The notes beneath the pieces are model-generated. The model was not told the DNA's origin. It saw only the letters and a program-made list of their open reading frames with translations, and did no database searches. From Eucalyptus grandis (Eukaryota; Streptophyta; Magnoliopsida; Myrtales; Myrtaceae): a stretch of DNA of 64,000 bases. Of this stretch, positions 44,263 through 56,049 are shown one piece after another. The position numbers and the translations under genes are program-made. The DNA is taken from the NCBI RefSeq assembly GCF_016545825.1, contig NC_052621.1:21850940-21914939 (forward strand). Reading direction: 5' to 3'. Position 1 is the stretch's first letter. Every line of letters begins with the position of its first letter.

Positions 44263-47200
44263 CTAAAACTCTCGTATAATTTACTTTAGTTATCCAAATA
44301 TTTGGATAATTTTAGATTTCTTTGTCTATGCTGAAGATTATTCTAGTCAAATGCAGCAACTCGGCGATTTTGCTACTGTAAGAAAATGAGATTGATTAAA
44401 AAGAGAAGAATAAAGGGACTCGGTGCTAGGTGTGACGGAATTTAGTAATAGTAATCTTTATAGTGAATCCTTGTATGAGCTCTTGATCATGGTCACTCAA
44501 TTGGTAATCGTGAGAATAGTTATGAATCATAAAATTTGTATTATTATAGGTATTTTATTGGTTTTCTTCACTTTTAACACTTTCTTTATTTTATCTTTAT
44601 CGTATAAGGATCTCTCGATCATCCTATTAGGCTACACTTGATCGGCTGGATTTCTAATCAGAATAAGACTAAATAGGATATGATATAAAATCTAGGGAAT
44701 TTTGTTATATCTCATCCATTATTTGGTGATTTGCAATTAGATATATTCACATCATATTATATATATTGTTTGGTATATGCGCTTATATAAATCACAAATT
44801 TTACAAATAGAGATAGTAAAAATCTCTTGTGACACTCTTGTCTACTTTATTTTTATTTTTATTTTCCTATCTTTTTAAATTAATTTATTTTTTATTTCTT
44901 TCTTCCCCTTCTATCATTTTCTAACAAAATTTTATTAAATGGAAAATTGCACTAATATACCTAAAATACTAAAACACCCAAATATGTAATAAATATATAT
45001 ATTGAATTTGTATTATAAAATAGAATTAAATTTGAATATATAAATAAACTAAAATTATATTATAAAACTAAATTTGTATCTTTCGTTATTTTGAATTTCT
45101 TATATTAGAATTCAAATATTATTTATATTGAAATATAATTTTAATTTGTTAATTTAAGAAATTTGTTATTTGAGAAAAAAATTCATATTATGCATGTTAG
45201 AAATCATATTTGTCTTTATTCCATCTCCCTATGAGATAATTTTATTTGGTTTATATTTCATTTATATGCGATTTTATCCTATCTTGAACAAACACCAAAC
45301 GTATGATATAATAAGTTTTATCCTATTTTGAATTTTGTCTTGATCGCCAAACGCAGTCTTAAGAGATATTTTCCTTCCAAATTTTCAAGGGAAACCGGCT
45401 AAGCAATTTACCCATTCCCTTGGCAAATTGAAAGGCTGGCAGGGCACCGACTCTTTTTAAATGGGACGGTACCGCTAGAACACTCGCAAAAACCAAAACG
45501 TTTCCTAAGCTGCTCGGTTCGACCTGAATTCAGAAGAAACAAAACTTTCGGTCCTTGGAGAACCATTTACCAGAGCCACATGGATGTATTGTCCAATGGA
45601 AGGTTGGCAAATGGTGGGGAGAAAACGAAAGCTGCACCAGAAGCTTTGCTTGCTTTAACCTGTTCTCTGCAATGCCCACGTATATGGAGAAAATCATTGC
45701 TTTTTTTGTCTGTCTAGAATCTGTTTCTCGTTTCGTCCTTGTGATCTCCTGTCTCGAAGTAAGAAGGCAAGAGGGTTAAAAAGGACGATGATATCTTCGG
45801 TACCGACCTCTCTAATTTGATCTTCCGCCCACTCAGGCGATCAGCCGTGCGTTTGGCACATGACTCCCTGCCAAAAGATGGTCTCCCAGCAAATGGATCT
45901 CGTCACCATTTCATGGTGCAATTTGTCCTGTTTTTCTTGCCCAATATAAATCTTGAAGAATACACTCCCCGACAAAAGTAGATGTTCTATCGAAAACTAG
46001 ATTATAAAAAGAAAAATTAAATGCTTAGAAATTTATGTTCCTCCATTGCACATGGCTGCTTCTAAACTTTTTGTGCTCAGGCCGTAACAGTTGATTCTCT
46101 TTTAATGTTGTTTGGGAGAAATCTAAACACGAGCCTTTCTTTCTTCCCTTGCATGGTATACATTATTCATCAAATCCACTGACGTCCATGGTGCCGCACA
46201 AGCGCTGTTGAGACTGTGCCTTCTCTGAGAAGTCTTCAAGGTTCGTATGCGTTTCTCTGAAATGGAGCAAATATCAACTCGGCGGACCTACGGAGGGTGC
46301 CAACAGCTAAGCCCAGCTTGCAATAGAAACTTCATCGGTAGGCATCTTGGCCCTGCCGACGCTTTCCAGGCATGCGAGTTCCAGATCTACTTTAGTTGGT
46401 AATGTGGACTTCGGGGGATTTTTGGCAGAGAATCACCAGTCCGTGAAAGAGAAGGATTTGCTCAGGTTGCATTACTGAATGACCAGTGCCTATCCATACA
46501 CAAAATACATCTCATTGATTATCGATTATAATCGAGTGTTACTCAATTACTTGGAAAGCTCAATTGAGCAGTCCAACACCTACTCGATTTATCCGAATTC
46601 TTGATCAAAAAATTTAATCTATGAAAATATCAATTATACTAGCCCTGAAAATGAAACTTGTTGGCTAGTGATGCGATTGAATCGCTCGTAAGTAACTAAT
46701 GGTTGAGTGAATGTCAAATTTAAGTTTAGCATAAATTTGTTTCACATATTCTGGAGTCAAAATCAGTCAAAAATATTCCCCTCCGTATTTGCCTTCAATA
46801 CTGACCCTCCCTCTGCCCCTCCCTCCAATTTTCAGGATGCACCCCCTCAATCTTTACCCTCTGTACTATTCTCTTTTTCCCTCGCTAGCTCTATTAGATA
46901 CAATATACACTTATCTGGTAAATTGAAATTTGGCTAGCACAATGAAAAGGTTAAGCTATGTAAAATATTGAAAGGGGAATTGAAGCAAAAAAATGTAATC
47001 AAACAAATTCAATATACTATAAATTTTTAAATAAATATCAATGTTGAATACTTAGAAATGATCATGATTTTGATTTTTGAGTTTACTTAGATTTCTTTGC
47101 TCAAGTTGAATTTATTGATGCTTTAAGTTGTATAAATAAGGATTCAAGTGTTAATTTTGGTAATTGTATTCATTTTGTTAAATGATGAATATATATTTTT

Positions 47201-47942
47201 CATGACTATAAGTGTGAAAAATGTTTGAACTAATCTTTTTACATGGAATTTAAAATATTTCATGTAAATAATGCTTTCAATAATGCTCTTTTCACTTCCC
47301 TAACATTTTTCTATTTTCTTTTATGTTTAATCTATTCTTACATTATTAATTATCTTGAGATTTTTCTTTATGTAATATATGTAATGTAGAATATTACTCA
47401 TTCAATTCATCTCTGACTTGACTGGAAATACCGGCAAAAAAAAGGGGGCAACGGTAAAATGCTCAAGAAATTTAAAGAATGCAATGACAATCTCCACAAA
47501 ACAAATCCATATCTTGCCCAATTTGTTGCCACGCAATGGAGTATAGAGATGGATAAGTCTGAATCACCAACTTTTCAAGACTAATGCAGCTAATTGAAGT
47601 GGTTTATTGCTATATAACAACACCGTGAACGTAAAATTGAAGCAAGTAAGTGAAGTACTTAGATGACGTGGCTCAACTATTATATACCTATGATTGCTCA
47701 TATCATAACTCAGAGACTTTATATATCTTTGCTCTTCTTCTCATATTCATTTAAATCTTATTTGACCAACGAATATCTAGGACTTTCACTCGTTAGCAAA
47801 CTAAATGCACCAATCCTGTTTTCTAATTAGATATTTACAATACATGGACTTTGAATATAAAAATTTTATTTGTAGATTCTAAGGTAAGGTCTTCCAAACG
47901 GTCACCATTTTACACCTAACTCCAAATTTTGAGATTTTATAA

Positions 47943-48020
47943 TTTTATGATTGTTGATCTCAAGTTCTTTTGATCTTATATTTTTATGATTGTTGATCTC
48001 AAGTTCTTTCGATCTTGTAT
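47943..48020. repeat. 39-bp tandem repeat
   Basis: ttttatgattgttgatctca followed by agttctttTgatctta occurs twice, offset by 39 bp, with few differences. Confidence 0.8.
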
Positions 48021-49609
48021 TTCAACACTCCACACTATCCTAATTGGTAATTTACGATACATGTTTTTTTAATAGACAATGTTGTTTGCAAATTGAAAAG
48101 TTGATATTTTCTTGCAATGGGCACCATTTCATAGCTAACTCAAAATTGTAGATACCACTTTCTGGGTTATTAAGCCAAATCAATTAATCATTTTCTTTGG
48201 TCAAATCAGTTTATCATTGATTAGGTCATCACTATGTTCTTTAATATTCATCTGACATGGGAATGGAATGGTGCATGCATGCACTGGCATGCTTTATCGT
48301 GCAAAATCGAGTTTCTAATTCCATTTCGAGAACGGCCAAGGGGTACTCCATCTTGCCCTCGCGAATGGAAACTGTGTGACCATTGTCAGGACACAAGGCA
48401 AGCATTGCGCTGCATCTTTTCACCAGAAAGGACAGTCAAACGTCTGTTAGACTGCCTGGAGAAAACCTCTGCGCAAATTCCGATTCCGGGCCAGCTGTGT
48501 CCAAGAAATGCCGGTAGACAGAGACAGCTGTTGAGGGAAAATGATGGAACAAATTGAAAGAATGAAAAAAAAAAAAAAAAAAAAGGCGGGTTAAAGTGTG
48601 AAGTGTGCTGGTGTAATTAAAATTACGGGTGTTTACGGTTCGAATTTTCTGAAAAATTCAAACCGAACCAAACTGTTTGACTGTGTATTAATTTTAAATT
48701 GAATCGCATCTCGAACCGAATGTAATCCAAACTGAACACTCGATTTGGGTAAATTTTTGAGTTTTCTTTTTCTTAATATTAAGAATAGGTGTAATGACGA
48801 AGGAGAGAGATCATGCAAATTATAAGATCAAAAGGATGTGCGACTTTCAATTTGGTTTGGTTAATCAACCGAACTGAAACTATCTAAACCAGTGAAAATG
48901 GTTTTTTTATTTTATTTATCTAAACCAAAACTCAAACTGAACCAAAAATACATGAAAATTTAATTAGGATCTAATTTCGGTTCGGTTTTCCAATTTGATT
49001 CTCACACCCTTAATTAAAACTATCTTAATTCCTAATTATGTTATGAACTTGGTGACACACATGAATTATATTTAGCTTATTGATATGTTAGTATTTAGAA
49101 TTTCAATCTTTAAATTTTACAATTATCTTGAGATTTTCTTATTATAATAAATATAACATATAATATTATTCATTTGATTCAAGTTATCTCTGACTTGATT
49201 TGAAGTACTGAAAAAAATAGGAAATGGTGAAATGCTCAAGAAATTTAAATGCTGGAACATTAGTTAGAAGGCTAATGCAATGTACGAGATCTTGGTCGTC
49301 CCACATATATTTTTTCCGTTAAAGTTGTGTAGATTTTTTGGAAAAAAAAAGATTAAAGAATAATAGAGTGGTAGTCTCCCACAAGCGCTAGTACTCTAAA
49401 GTCGAAACATAGATTTTTCGATGAAGATTTGTTTGACAATAATTATGCCACCTAAGATATGTTTGATAGTATTTATGATACATAGATTTGTTTTCTAATT
49501 TCTAATCAAATTGCTTCATATAAACATCGTGGGTGCCAAATGATATTGGTTCATGCAAGATAGACCCTCCTAGAAAAATATGGAACTTTAATTAAAGTGA
49601 GAAATGTAT

Positions 49610-49960
49610 TGGAATTGTTAAAACTTGTTATGTAAGTGTAATCGAATTTTAAAATTTTCAAAAAATGTAATCAAGTTCTAAAACACGTCACAAAAGTACA
49701 ATCGAATTCTAAAACTTTCAAAAAGTGTAAACCAATGGTTAAACTTGTTGAATTGATCTAATTAAGTCTTTCTATTGATTTCATCATTTCACAATTTTAA
49801 GACTTGATTATACTTTTGTAACAAGTTTTAAAACTCGATTACATTTTTTGAAAATTTTAGAACTCGATTATACTTACAAGACAAGTTTTAGAACCTGATT
49901 ACATTTTTTGAAAATGTTAAAACTCAATTGTTCTCTCGTGACAAATTTTAGAACTTTTAG
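49610..49960. mobile_element. Foldback element built from inverted short repeats
   Basis: The unit taatcgaattttaaaatttt-caaaaaatg occurs two or three times on the left (49640-49740) and again inverted on the right (about 49800-49960: cattttttgaaaattttag-aactcgatta). The arms pair imperfectly for over 100 bp around a spacer at about 49745-49795. Non-coding. Confidence 0.6.
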
Positions 49961-50543
49961 TGCACTTCACCCTTAATTAAATGGGTTTCTTTTTATCACT
50001 ATCAAAGTGCCCGCTTTTTTTTTTTTTTTCATGTTGTTGCAAAATAATGAATTTTGTGCGATGGGTTTTCAATAATTCATCACGCTGAAATAATAAAAAG
50101 TAATTTAAAAGATACAAAATACTTAAGATTGATCGATACAGTAATATTTCAATTCATTATTTGAGATTCCACCAATGCCCATGATAACCAATCAAATTTA
50201 GACTGAGTCTAAAACCGTAAATATATAATGTTTTGATTGATTTTGGACGAATTGAGAGAGTATAACCAAAGTTTAGAAAAGGAAGAAAAAAACAAAAATC
50301 GGAGCATATCCTCTGTTCTTTCGGTTTCGCTTTTTTCGCAATGCAATAGGCTTCTTTGCCCTTTATATTCCCCTGTGCGCAGTTCTGCATTGACCTCGCT
50401 CTCTTCCCTTGTTCTCTTTCTTCTCCCGCAGAGACAACTTTGCTATCCTCCTCCTCCTCCTTCGGGCCCTCTCACTCTCTCTCTCCCCCACCTCCTCTGC
50501 TGCTCTCACGCCTCTCTTCACGTTTCACCGCATCTCTCTTTCG

Positions 50544-50996
50544 ATGCTGACGGAGGAAACGCTGTTGTCAATGAGCCAGGAAGAGCTCGAAACCATGGCC
50601 CGCCACTTGAGGGCTTCCATCAGTGGCTTCTGGCCACTGTTGCGGCAAATGGCGGGCCTGCACGTCGTGATCGCGTGCGTGCTGGTGTTTGTGTCTCCGT
50701 CCGAGCTGCACTGCTTGGTTGCTTGGAAGGTGGTGGCGCTGGTATTCATGACTGCCGGCCTCCACCTCGTCAGCTTCGTCATGCTCATGCTGCGCCTCAT
50801 GCAGAGGTACGCGGAGCTGGAGGCCGTCGAGGGCCTGCTGAGGCGGCCATTAGCGGAAGTAGAGGGCGGCGCTGGGAGGAGGGGAGGCCGCAGTAGGCGG
50901 GCCCTGTACGCCACCCTCGCCGTGGGTACTTCGTCATCTTCACTGTCACCACTGCTTGGATTTCTTGGTTGTTGGCTTGCCCCGACCGCTAGATGA
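50544..50996 (+). CDS. Small predicted membrane protein, 150 aa, family unknown
   Basis: The intronless frame starts MLTEETLLSMSQEELETMAR. The GC-rich body stands out against very AT-rich flanks. Two strongly hydrophobic segments occur at about residues 40-55 (HVVIACVLVFVSPS) and 62-88 (LVAWKVVALVFMTAGLHLVS, then FVMLMLRLM). An Arg-rich stretch follows (RRGGRSRRA), then a weaker hydrophobic end (LSPLLGFLGCWLAP). The N-terminal amphipathic segment precedes membrane helices, so a two-helix hairpin with a basic loop is likely. CT-rich leader DNA precedes it (50400-50540), as in many plant 5' UTRs. I recognise no family. The ATG at 50544 is the first in frame; the frame is open upstream without one. 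Alternative overlapping frames look like Pro/Arg/Gly shadows. Confidence 0.5.
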   Translation: MLTEETLLSMSQEELETMARHLRASISGFWPLLRQMAGLHVVIACVLVFVSPSELHCLVAWKVVALVFMTAGLHLVSFVMLMLRLMQRYAELEAVEGLLRRPLAEVEGGAGRRGGRSRRALYATLAVGTSSSSLSPLLGFLGCWLAPTAR

Positions 50997-52086
50997 AAGT
51001 GTCAAAAATGCCTGGCACAACTGTCATCTGGGGAAAAAAATATAGTTCTGTAATGTCTTTAGCTTGGTTTGGGAAGATGATGCACGAGTTTTATGTTCTG
51101 CTTTCAATCAAATGGAATATATTATGCGCAGATCTTTCCCCTTATGTGGTTTGTAAGACTTCTCTTTAATTAAGTAATAGTCACTTCTTTTTCGACCAAA
51201 AAAAAAAAAAAATCAAATGTAGATGCGGATGCGTATTTATGTTTTGATTTCAACGAAACCCAACTTCTTACCGTCATGGAAGATGATGCATATGGGTGGT
51301 TTTTTATATTTTTGATTTCAATTGAAAATGGCTTCTTCATCGCATTTGACATGATTTTACTCTTGTTATGAAAGATTTGACTGCTGAAGGGCGAGAACGG
51401 GGCACTTCTCAATGACCGAGGAGTTAAATTTTTGGGGTGTAATTTGTGGAAATGGGCTCGTGGCAAGCATAAGAGGTTTAGGACACCGGTTAAATTAGAA
51501 CGTTGAGAACTGAGGGACGGCCGACATCCACTCAATTGATACAAAGAAATCAACCATTTTCCATGAAATAGTCCCCCGATTCACGAGGAAAAATTGTATG
51601 AGGCAACTACTATCAGTAAACGATACATTTAGAACCACTTTTTCGCCCACTTTTTTTTTTTATGAGGTGGAAATATAAGTTTGGATTGCTAGGGTCTGAC
51701 TTTCAGATAAGAAGAAAATGCTACTTTCTACAGACAAGTAAATCGAATTATCTGTCCTCAATTATAACTCTAAAGATATTGGTGAACAAGATTCATTTCC
51801 ATTATTAAAAAATTAATAGCTCGACACAAAGCTCAACCAAAAGAAACCAAAGACTAATTATACGAGAACACAATTTTTAGCTCTTTCAATGCAGCCGTAC
51901 GTGTTATTTCAATACTCCTATTAGTGGAAAACTTACTGCACGCATGATAAATCTTGTATTAAAGTTGTTGATTAGCACTTCTCTTATTGCCTTAATAAGA
52001 CGAGGTACTGTCTAAGGCATCATTCGTGGACGTGTGAAGAAGAAAATCAATTACCAAGGCAAGAACAAACCAAAGCAAAGAGCGAG
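50997..52086. other. AT-rich intergenic DNA
   Basis: The 3' flank of the small membrane-protein ORF, then AT-rich DNA without a recognisable gene. The minus frame at 51170-51553 shows no domain. Confidence 0.5.
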
Positions 52087-52293
52087 TAGACCTGTTAAAC
52101 GGGTGGGTTGGGTCGAGTCTGGTTTGGGTCGGGTCAAAAATGGTCCAACCTAAATCGACCCATTTAACCCGTTTATGACCCATTTATTACAGCGCAAATT
52201 TTGACCCATACCCGACTTACCCGCACTCCGACCAATACCCGACTCAACCCACACTTGACCCATACCCAACCCATTTAATGAAATCTAAAAAAA

Positions 52294-52334
<41 letters not shown>

Positions 52335-53166
52335 ATTTATATATATATATATATATATCTATTTATATATATATCTATATATATATTTTAAATGGTATTG
52401 CTAAAATGTTGTTATACAACACAAATTTAATGGGAAATTTTTATAATTTTTAAAATAATTTTTTTAAAATCGAATTTTAATTATTTTTTATTTTTTAAAA
52501 TTAATTTTTAAATATTTTTATTTTTACTTTTTGAGAATATAATTTTTAATCTTTTTTCCTTTTCTCTTTTTTTTTCTTCTTCTTCTTCTTCTTTGGCTGG
52601 CTGTCAACTACAACGACAGATGGTGACCGACCACAAGCGAGCTTGCCTGGCTCGCCGACACCGACGTGAGTTCGGCCAAGCTCAAGCCTTCGCCTTGCTA
52701 GATTCGGTGAGCTCGAGCTCGCTCCTCACCGAATCTAGCGAGGCTCGAGAGCCTCGCCGGACATCGGCGAGTTCAAGCCTTACCGATCCGGCGAGCTCGA
52801 GCTCGCCCGACGCCGGAGCTCAAGGCTCGCCTAGTCGGTCACCGTGCCAACCACTTTGGAAGAAGGAAGAATAAAGAAAAAAAAAAAAAAAGAAGAAAAT
52901 TAAAATAAAAAATAATTATAATTTCGATTTTTATAAAAAAAATATTTTTTTTATAAAGTTAAAGAGGGAAGAGGAGATTGGGTGGTTTGGTTGAAAATGA
53001 ATTCTAAATCTAACCTATTTAAGATCCACTTAAGACCCACACATCTTAAGTCTTTAATTTTTAAACCTATTTAACTAGTCTCTTCAAAAAACAAGTGAAC
53101 CATATATGACCCATTTATGATTTAAATGGGTCATATATGGGCCTAAGACTCAGTTTGCCACCTCTA
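52087..53166. mobile_element. Composite hAT-type foldback element with GC-rich core
   Basis: The left end tagacctgttaaacgggt and the right end (reverse complement of gtttgccacctcta) are the known TAGA-type ends of plant 'GGGTYGGGTT' foldback elements. GGGTTGGGTCGGGTCAAA-like subterminal DNA lies at 52103-52270 and its inverted relatives at 52975-53160. Inside are a TA microsatellite (52296-52386), AT-rich arms, and a GC-rich core (about 52595-52865) bordered by CTT-rich and GAA-rich tracts. No transposase frame. Confidence 0.65.
52296..52386. repeat. (TA)n microsatellite
   Basis: A nearly uninterrupted TA run with a few 'atctatt' breaks. Prone to slippage and to assembly collapse. Confidence 0.9.
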
Positions 53167-53870
53167 GACGTGAATAATGACCATGATCATTTTATATCCA
53201 TGAGTCCGGATTTGCTTAACTCGTCCACGAGTTTTGGTGGGGTGGCATCTGATGCCACCTATCAAGACCGAGGCAAGAGAGAGAAAAGGGTCTATTAATC
53301 ATGCAGAGCGAATACGTTGTGATCACGTCTACCCTCAATGTCGGGCCTACGCAATTAACAGTCACGGTGGATTTGATCCATGTAGTCCCTAAGCCAGATA
53401 AGTATTTACCCATGCAGTCCATGTGGAATATAAGGTCGTCTAGGCACGCACGCACTCTCTTTTTTCTCATCCCGAAGGCTTTCTTTTGCCAGTTACTAGA
53501 ATCTCCACCGGCCGGCTGTGTGTGTAGAGTCCTCACGATATCAATTTCTTGTCGAACCCCACGATCCAGCCGACTAAGGTTTGATCAAGTACCGGCCTGA
53601 TTCCCAGTCTGGTTCATGATCCTATGCCGTGTTTGCAGCTGAAACCGCCCACAATTTGGCCAAACCGGCCCACTCGATTTCAACTGAATCGGCATGAACG
53701 ATGTGGACCTGTCCGTGATCCTATGCCATTTCTCGTATCCCAGTTGCTGGTGGTGGTAAGTAGCCATTTTTGCCTGAGCACGACAGCTCGGAATCCTTAC
53801 CTTACTAGCAGACTTGTGCATTGTAAAGGATTTCGTCTAAGTTAATACCATCGTAGAAGCAAGTATCACG
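53167..53870. repeat. Composite dispersed repeat: inverted A, then B, then C
   Basis: 53167-53335 matches the end of block A in reverse orientation. 53336-53576 (block B, acgtctaccctcaatgtcgg to cgactaagg) matches 57010-57262. 53577-53870 (block C) matches 28975-29245. The frames crossing it are not recognised as genes. Confidence 0.78.
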
Positions 53871-54452
53871 GACTGGAGTGATACAAGGATTCTCTTGTAC
53901 TCATGTACTATTGTAAGTGAAACTTAGGGTTATTGGCTGAAGAGTGAGTGATGTAGATGGGATGATGCAACTAGTCTTGAGAGTAGCGTCACGACAGTTG
54001 ATAGTCAGAGTTCTAGGAAAAATGATTATATTTCTATGGAACTTTGAATACTGGATCAACCTCCTATGCACAAACTAGTTGGGAGCTGATATAGCTCTCC
54101 TAATGAAGCCATGGCAAATCTAAACCAATTGTTGTGCCTAAAGTATTTTGCATGTCTCACTCGATGGATTAAACACCCGAACAAAACTAGGCATGATATA
54201 ATCTGGTACAAGGATATTATTCAATGTATTCTTGTTAGGAACAACTACAGAAAGAAGATTGGCTAGGTATTCTCCACTCACCAAGTGCCACACGGGTTAT
54301 TCCATGGCTAAGGAATTGCCAGGCCATGACACAAAACTACCGCATTAAGGAGATTTCAAAGAAAATTCGGTGGCAAATTTCAGAGAAAACTCTCTCACAG
54401 CTATTGGTTTTCAAAAATTACTCAAGTATTTATATTTATTTTTCCTATCTTA
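53871..54452. other. Intergenic DNA, no gene seen
   Basis: No coding frame or repeat structure recognised. Confidence 0.45.
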
Positions 54453-55104
54453 GGCTTTGTTTGTTTCGTTGAAAACATTTTCTTCATTTTTCAATGTTTG
54501 ATTTGCTTAAAATAATAAGTTAACAAAAAATATTTTCTAATCAACATATGATTGAAGATAATTTTTCAAAATATGACTAAGCATCTGTGCATGGGCACGG
54601 AAACCCCAACGCTAGTCCCAAGCACTGAGGCCCAAGTCCATTGAGGCTGGGCTTGGAACCTGGATGCCCATGCCTCGGCCCCTAGCACCTACACCTAGGT
54701 CTATTGAGGTCAAGCTTAAGACACTGGTGCCCGAACTCAAATCCCCAACACCGCTCATGTCCATAAAAGCTGTGCCTTGGGCTCCAATGCTCATGCTTAG
54801 GTCCATCGAGGTTGCACCAGGACCTAGGTGATCGTGCCCTAATCCCTAGGTCAAAGTCCAATGAGGCCGGACCGTGGACCTTAGTGCCCATACCCTATTT
54901 ATCGATCACCCATGTGTAAGTTATTAGCACTTGAATAGTATGTGTCTATTTAAGAGAATCAAATCAAATTTTCTATACCAAACGACGAAAAATATTTTCC
55001 AATTCATATTCATGTTGCAACCAAACATTGGAAAATATTCAATATTGTCATTTTTTGGAAAATATTTTCCAAAAATGTCGCATTTTTCGTAAAACAAAAG
55101 GAGC
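54453..55104. mobile_element. Foldback element enclosing a degenerate minisatellite
   Basis: The left end ggctttgtttgtttcg-tgaaaac-ttttc is mirrored at the right end (ttttccaaaaatg ... tttcgtaaaacaaaaggagc). Paired AT-rich arms (atttttcaatgtttg against caaacattggaaaat) flank a GC-rich core at 54595-54900. The core is a 60-70 bp degenerate repeat with the recurring phrase ggtccattgagg... ggtgcccatgcc, four or so copies. Confidence 0.65.
54595..54900. repeat. Degenerate 60-70 bp minisatellite
   Basis: The phrases gtccattgaggctgggct, gtctattgaggtcaagct, gtccatcgaggttgcacc and gtccaatgaggccggacc recur, each followed by a gtgcccat / tgctcatgc / tgcccgaac phrase. Non-coding, inside the foldback element. 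Confidence 0.65.
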
Positions 55105-55107
55105 TTT

Positions 55108-56049
55108 ATACTCCAAATGTTTTATTGAAAATGAATAATTTGGGAAGCATTTTTCTAAATAAGATTGTTTATATCGCTTGAAATAATTAGTTAATAAGAA
55201 ATATTTTCATTATTGACAACAATTTACATTCAAATATTTTTGTGAACGATGAAAACATTATTCATGCATTCATTTTTGTAAGAGACATGATTGATCATTT
55301 TAGGAAAATATTATCAAATCATTCATTTTTCATGAAACAGATGGAACCTTTACTTAACAATAAAAATGTGAAGTCAATAAAAAAAAAATGACAAATGGAC
55401 TGAAAAGATAAGCAAACACATAGGGCCCAAAGCGAGCCACACCTAAACCTCCTGCAACCAAAGCGACAACCACCATCACAATTTCAAGGACGCGCCATCA
55501 CCCTCAGAGGTCTATCTCCGGTTCGAGATAGAGGGCACAACCCTACTTTCAAGCTCGCGTGACTTCCAATTCAAGCTCATGTGACCTTGAAATTTTGGAA
55601 AAACTCTCAATGTATTTTAAAGAGGACAAAACGTTCTGCGTAAACTAATTCGTGTATTTCACTGTCTAGACTAAATATCCTCTACATAAACAAGTTCATA
55701 TGCGGATAATGTTAAAATTAGGACATATATGTTAGTGCAGAGCTTAGTTTGCAATTGGCGAACAAGATATCGAACAGGCGAGGGTCGCGAGAAGGTGGAG
55801 GTGCTTGGAAGGACCAAATAGGAGAAGAATCACTTGGAGAACATGAGTAAATCAATATGCGAACCTACCACAAAAGTTTTATGTGAAGCCCATGACTCCA
55901 TGACTCTCTCTCTCTCTCTCTCTTTCATAACATATAGCTAATAACACGACAGAAGACCGACCCCTGAAGTCGTAGGTCTTTATAATAACAAAAAAAAGTC
56001 GTAGGTTTCTTCTTTCATTACTCATGAAAACAACTAACTATGGTGTAAG
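55108..56049. other. AT-rich DNA with remnants of foldback arms
   Basis: 55125-55345 carries ttgaaaatgaat / aggaaaatattatc / tttttcatgaaacag phrases similar to the arms of the preceding element, probably an older copy. A short CT run lies at 55907-55923. No gene seen. Confidence 0.45.

Larger units (their letters stand above)
44263..50543. other. Long AT-rich repeat-poor to low-complexity region, no gene seen
   Basis: More than 6 kb of AT-rich DNA. Short open frames (for example 45555-45779 and 48234-48557, plus) lack domains and splice support. 48600-49020 contains an inverted-looking motif family (cggttcgaatttt / aaccgaac). A polyA run at 48565-48584 and a polyT run at 50016-50030 stand out. 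Confidence 0.45.

Noticed and set aside
48234..48557. 107-codon plus-strand frame
   Set aside because: Cys-rich look is scattered; no zinc-finger spacing, no splice or promoter support.
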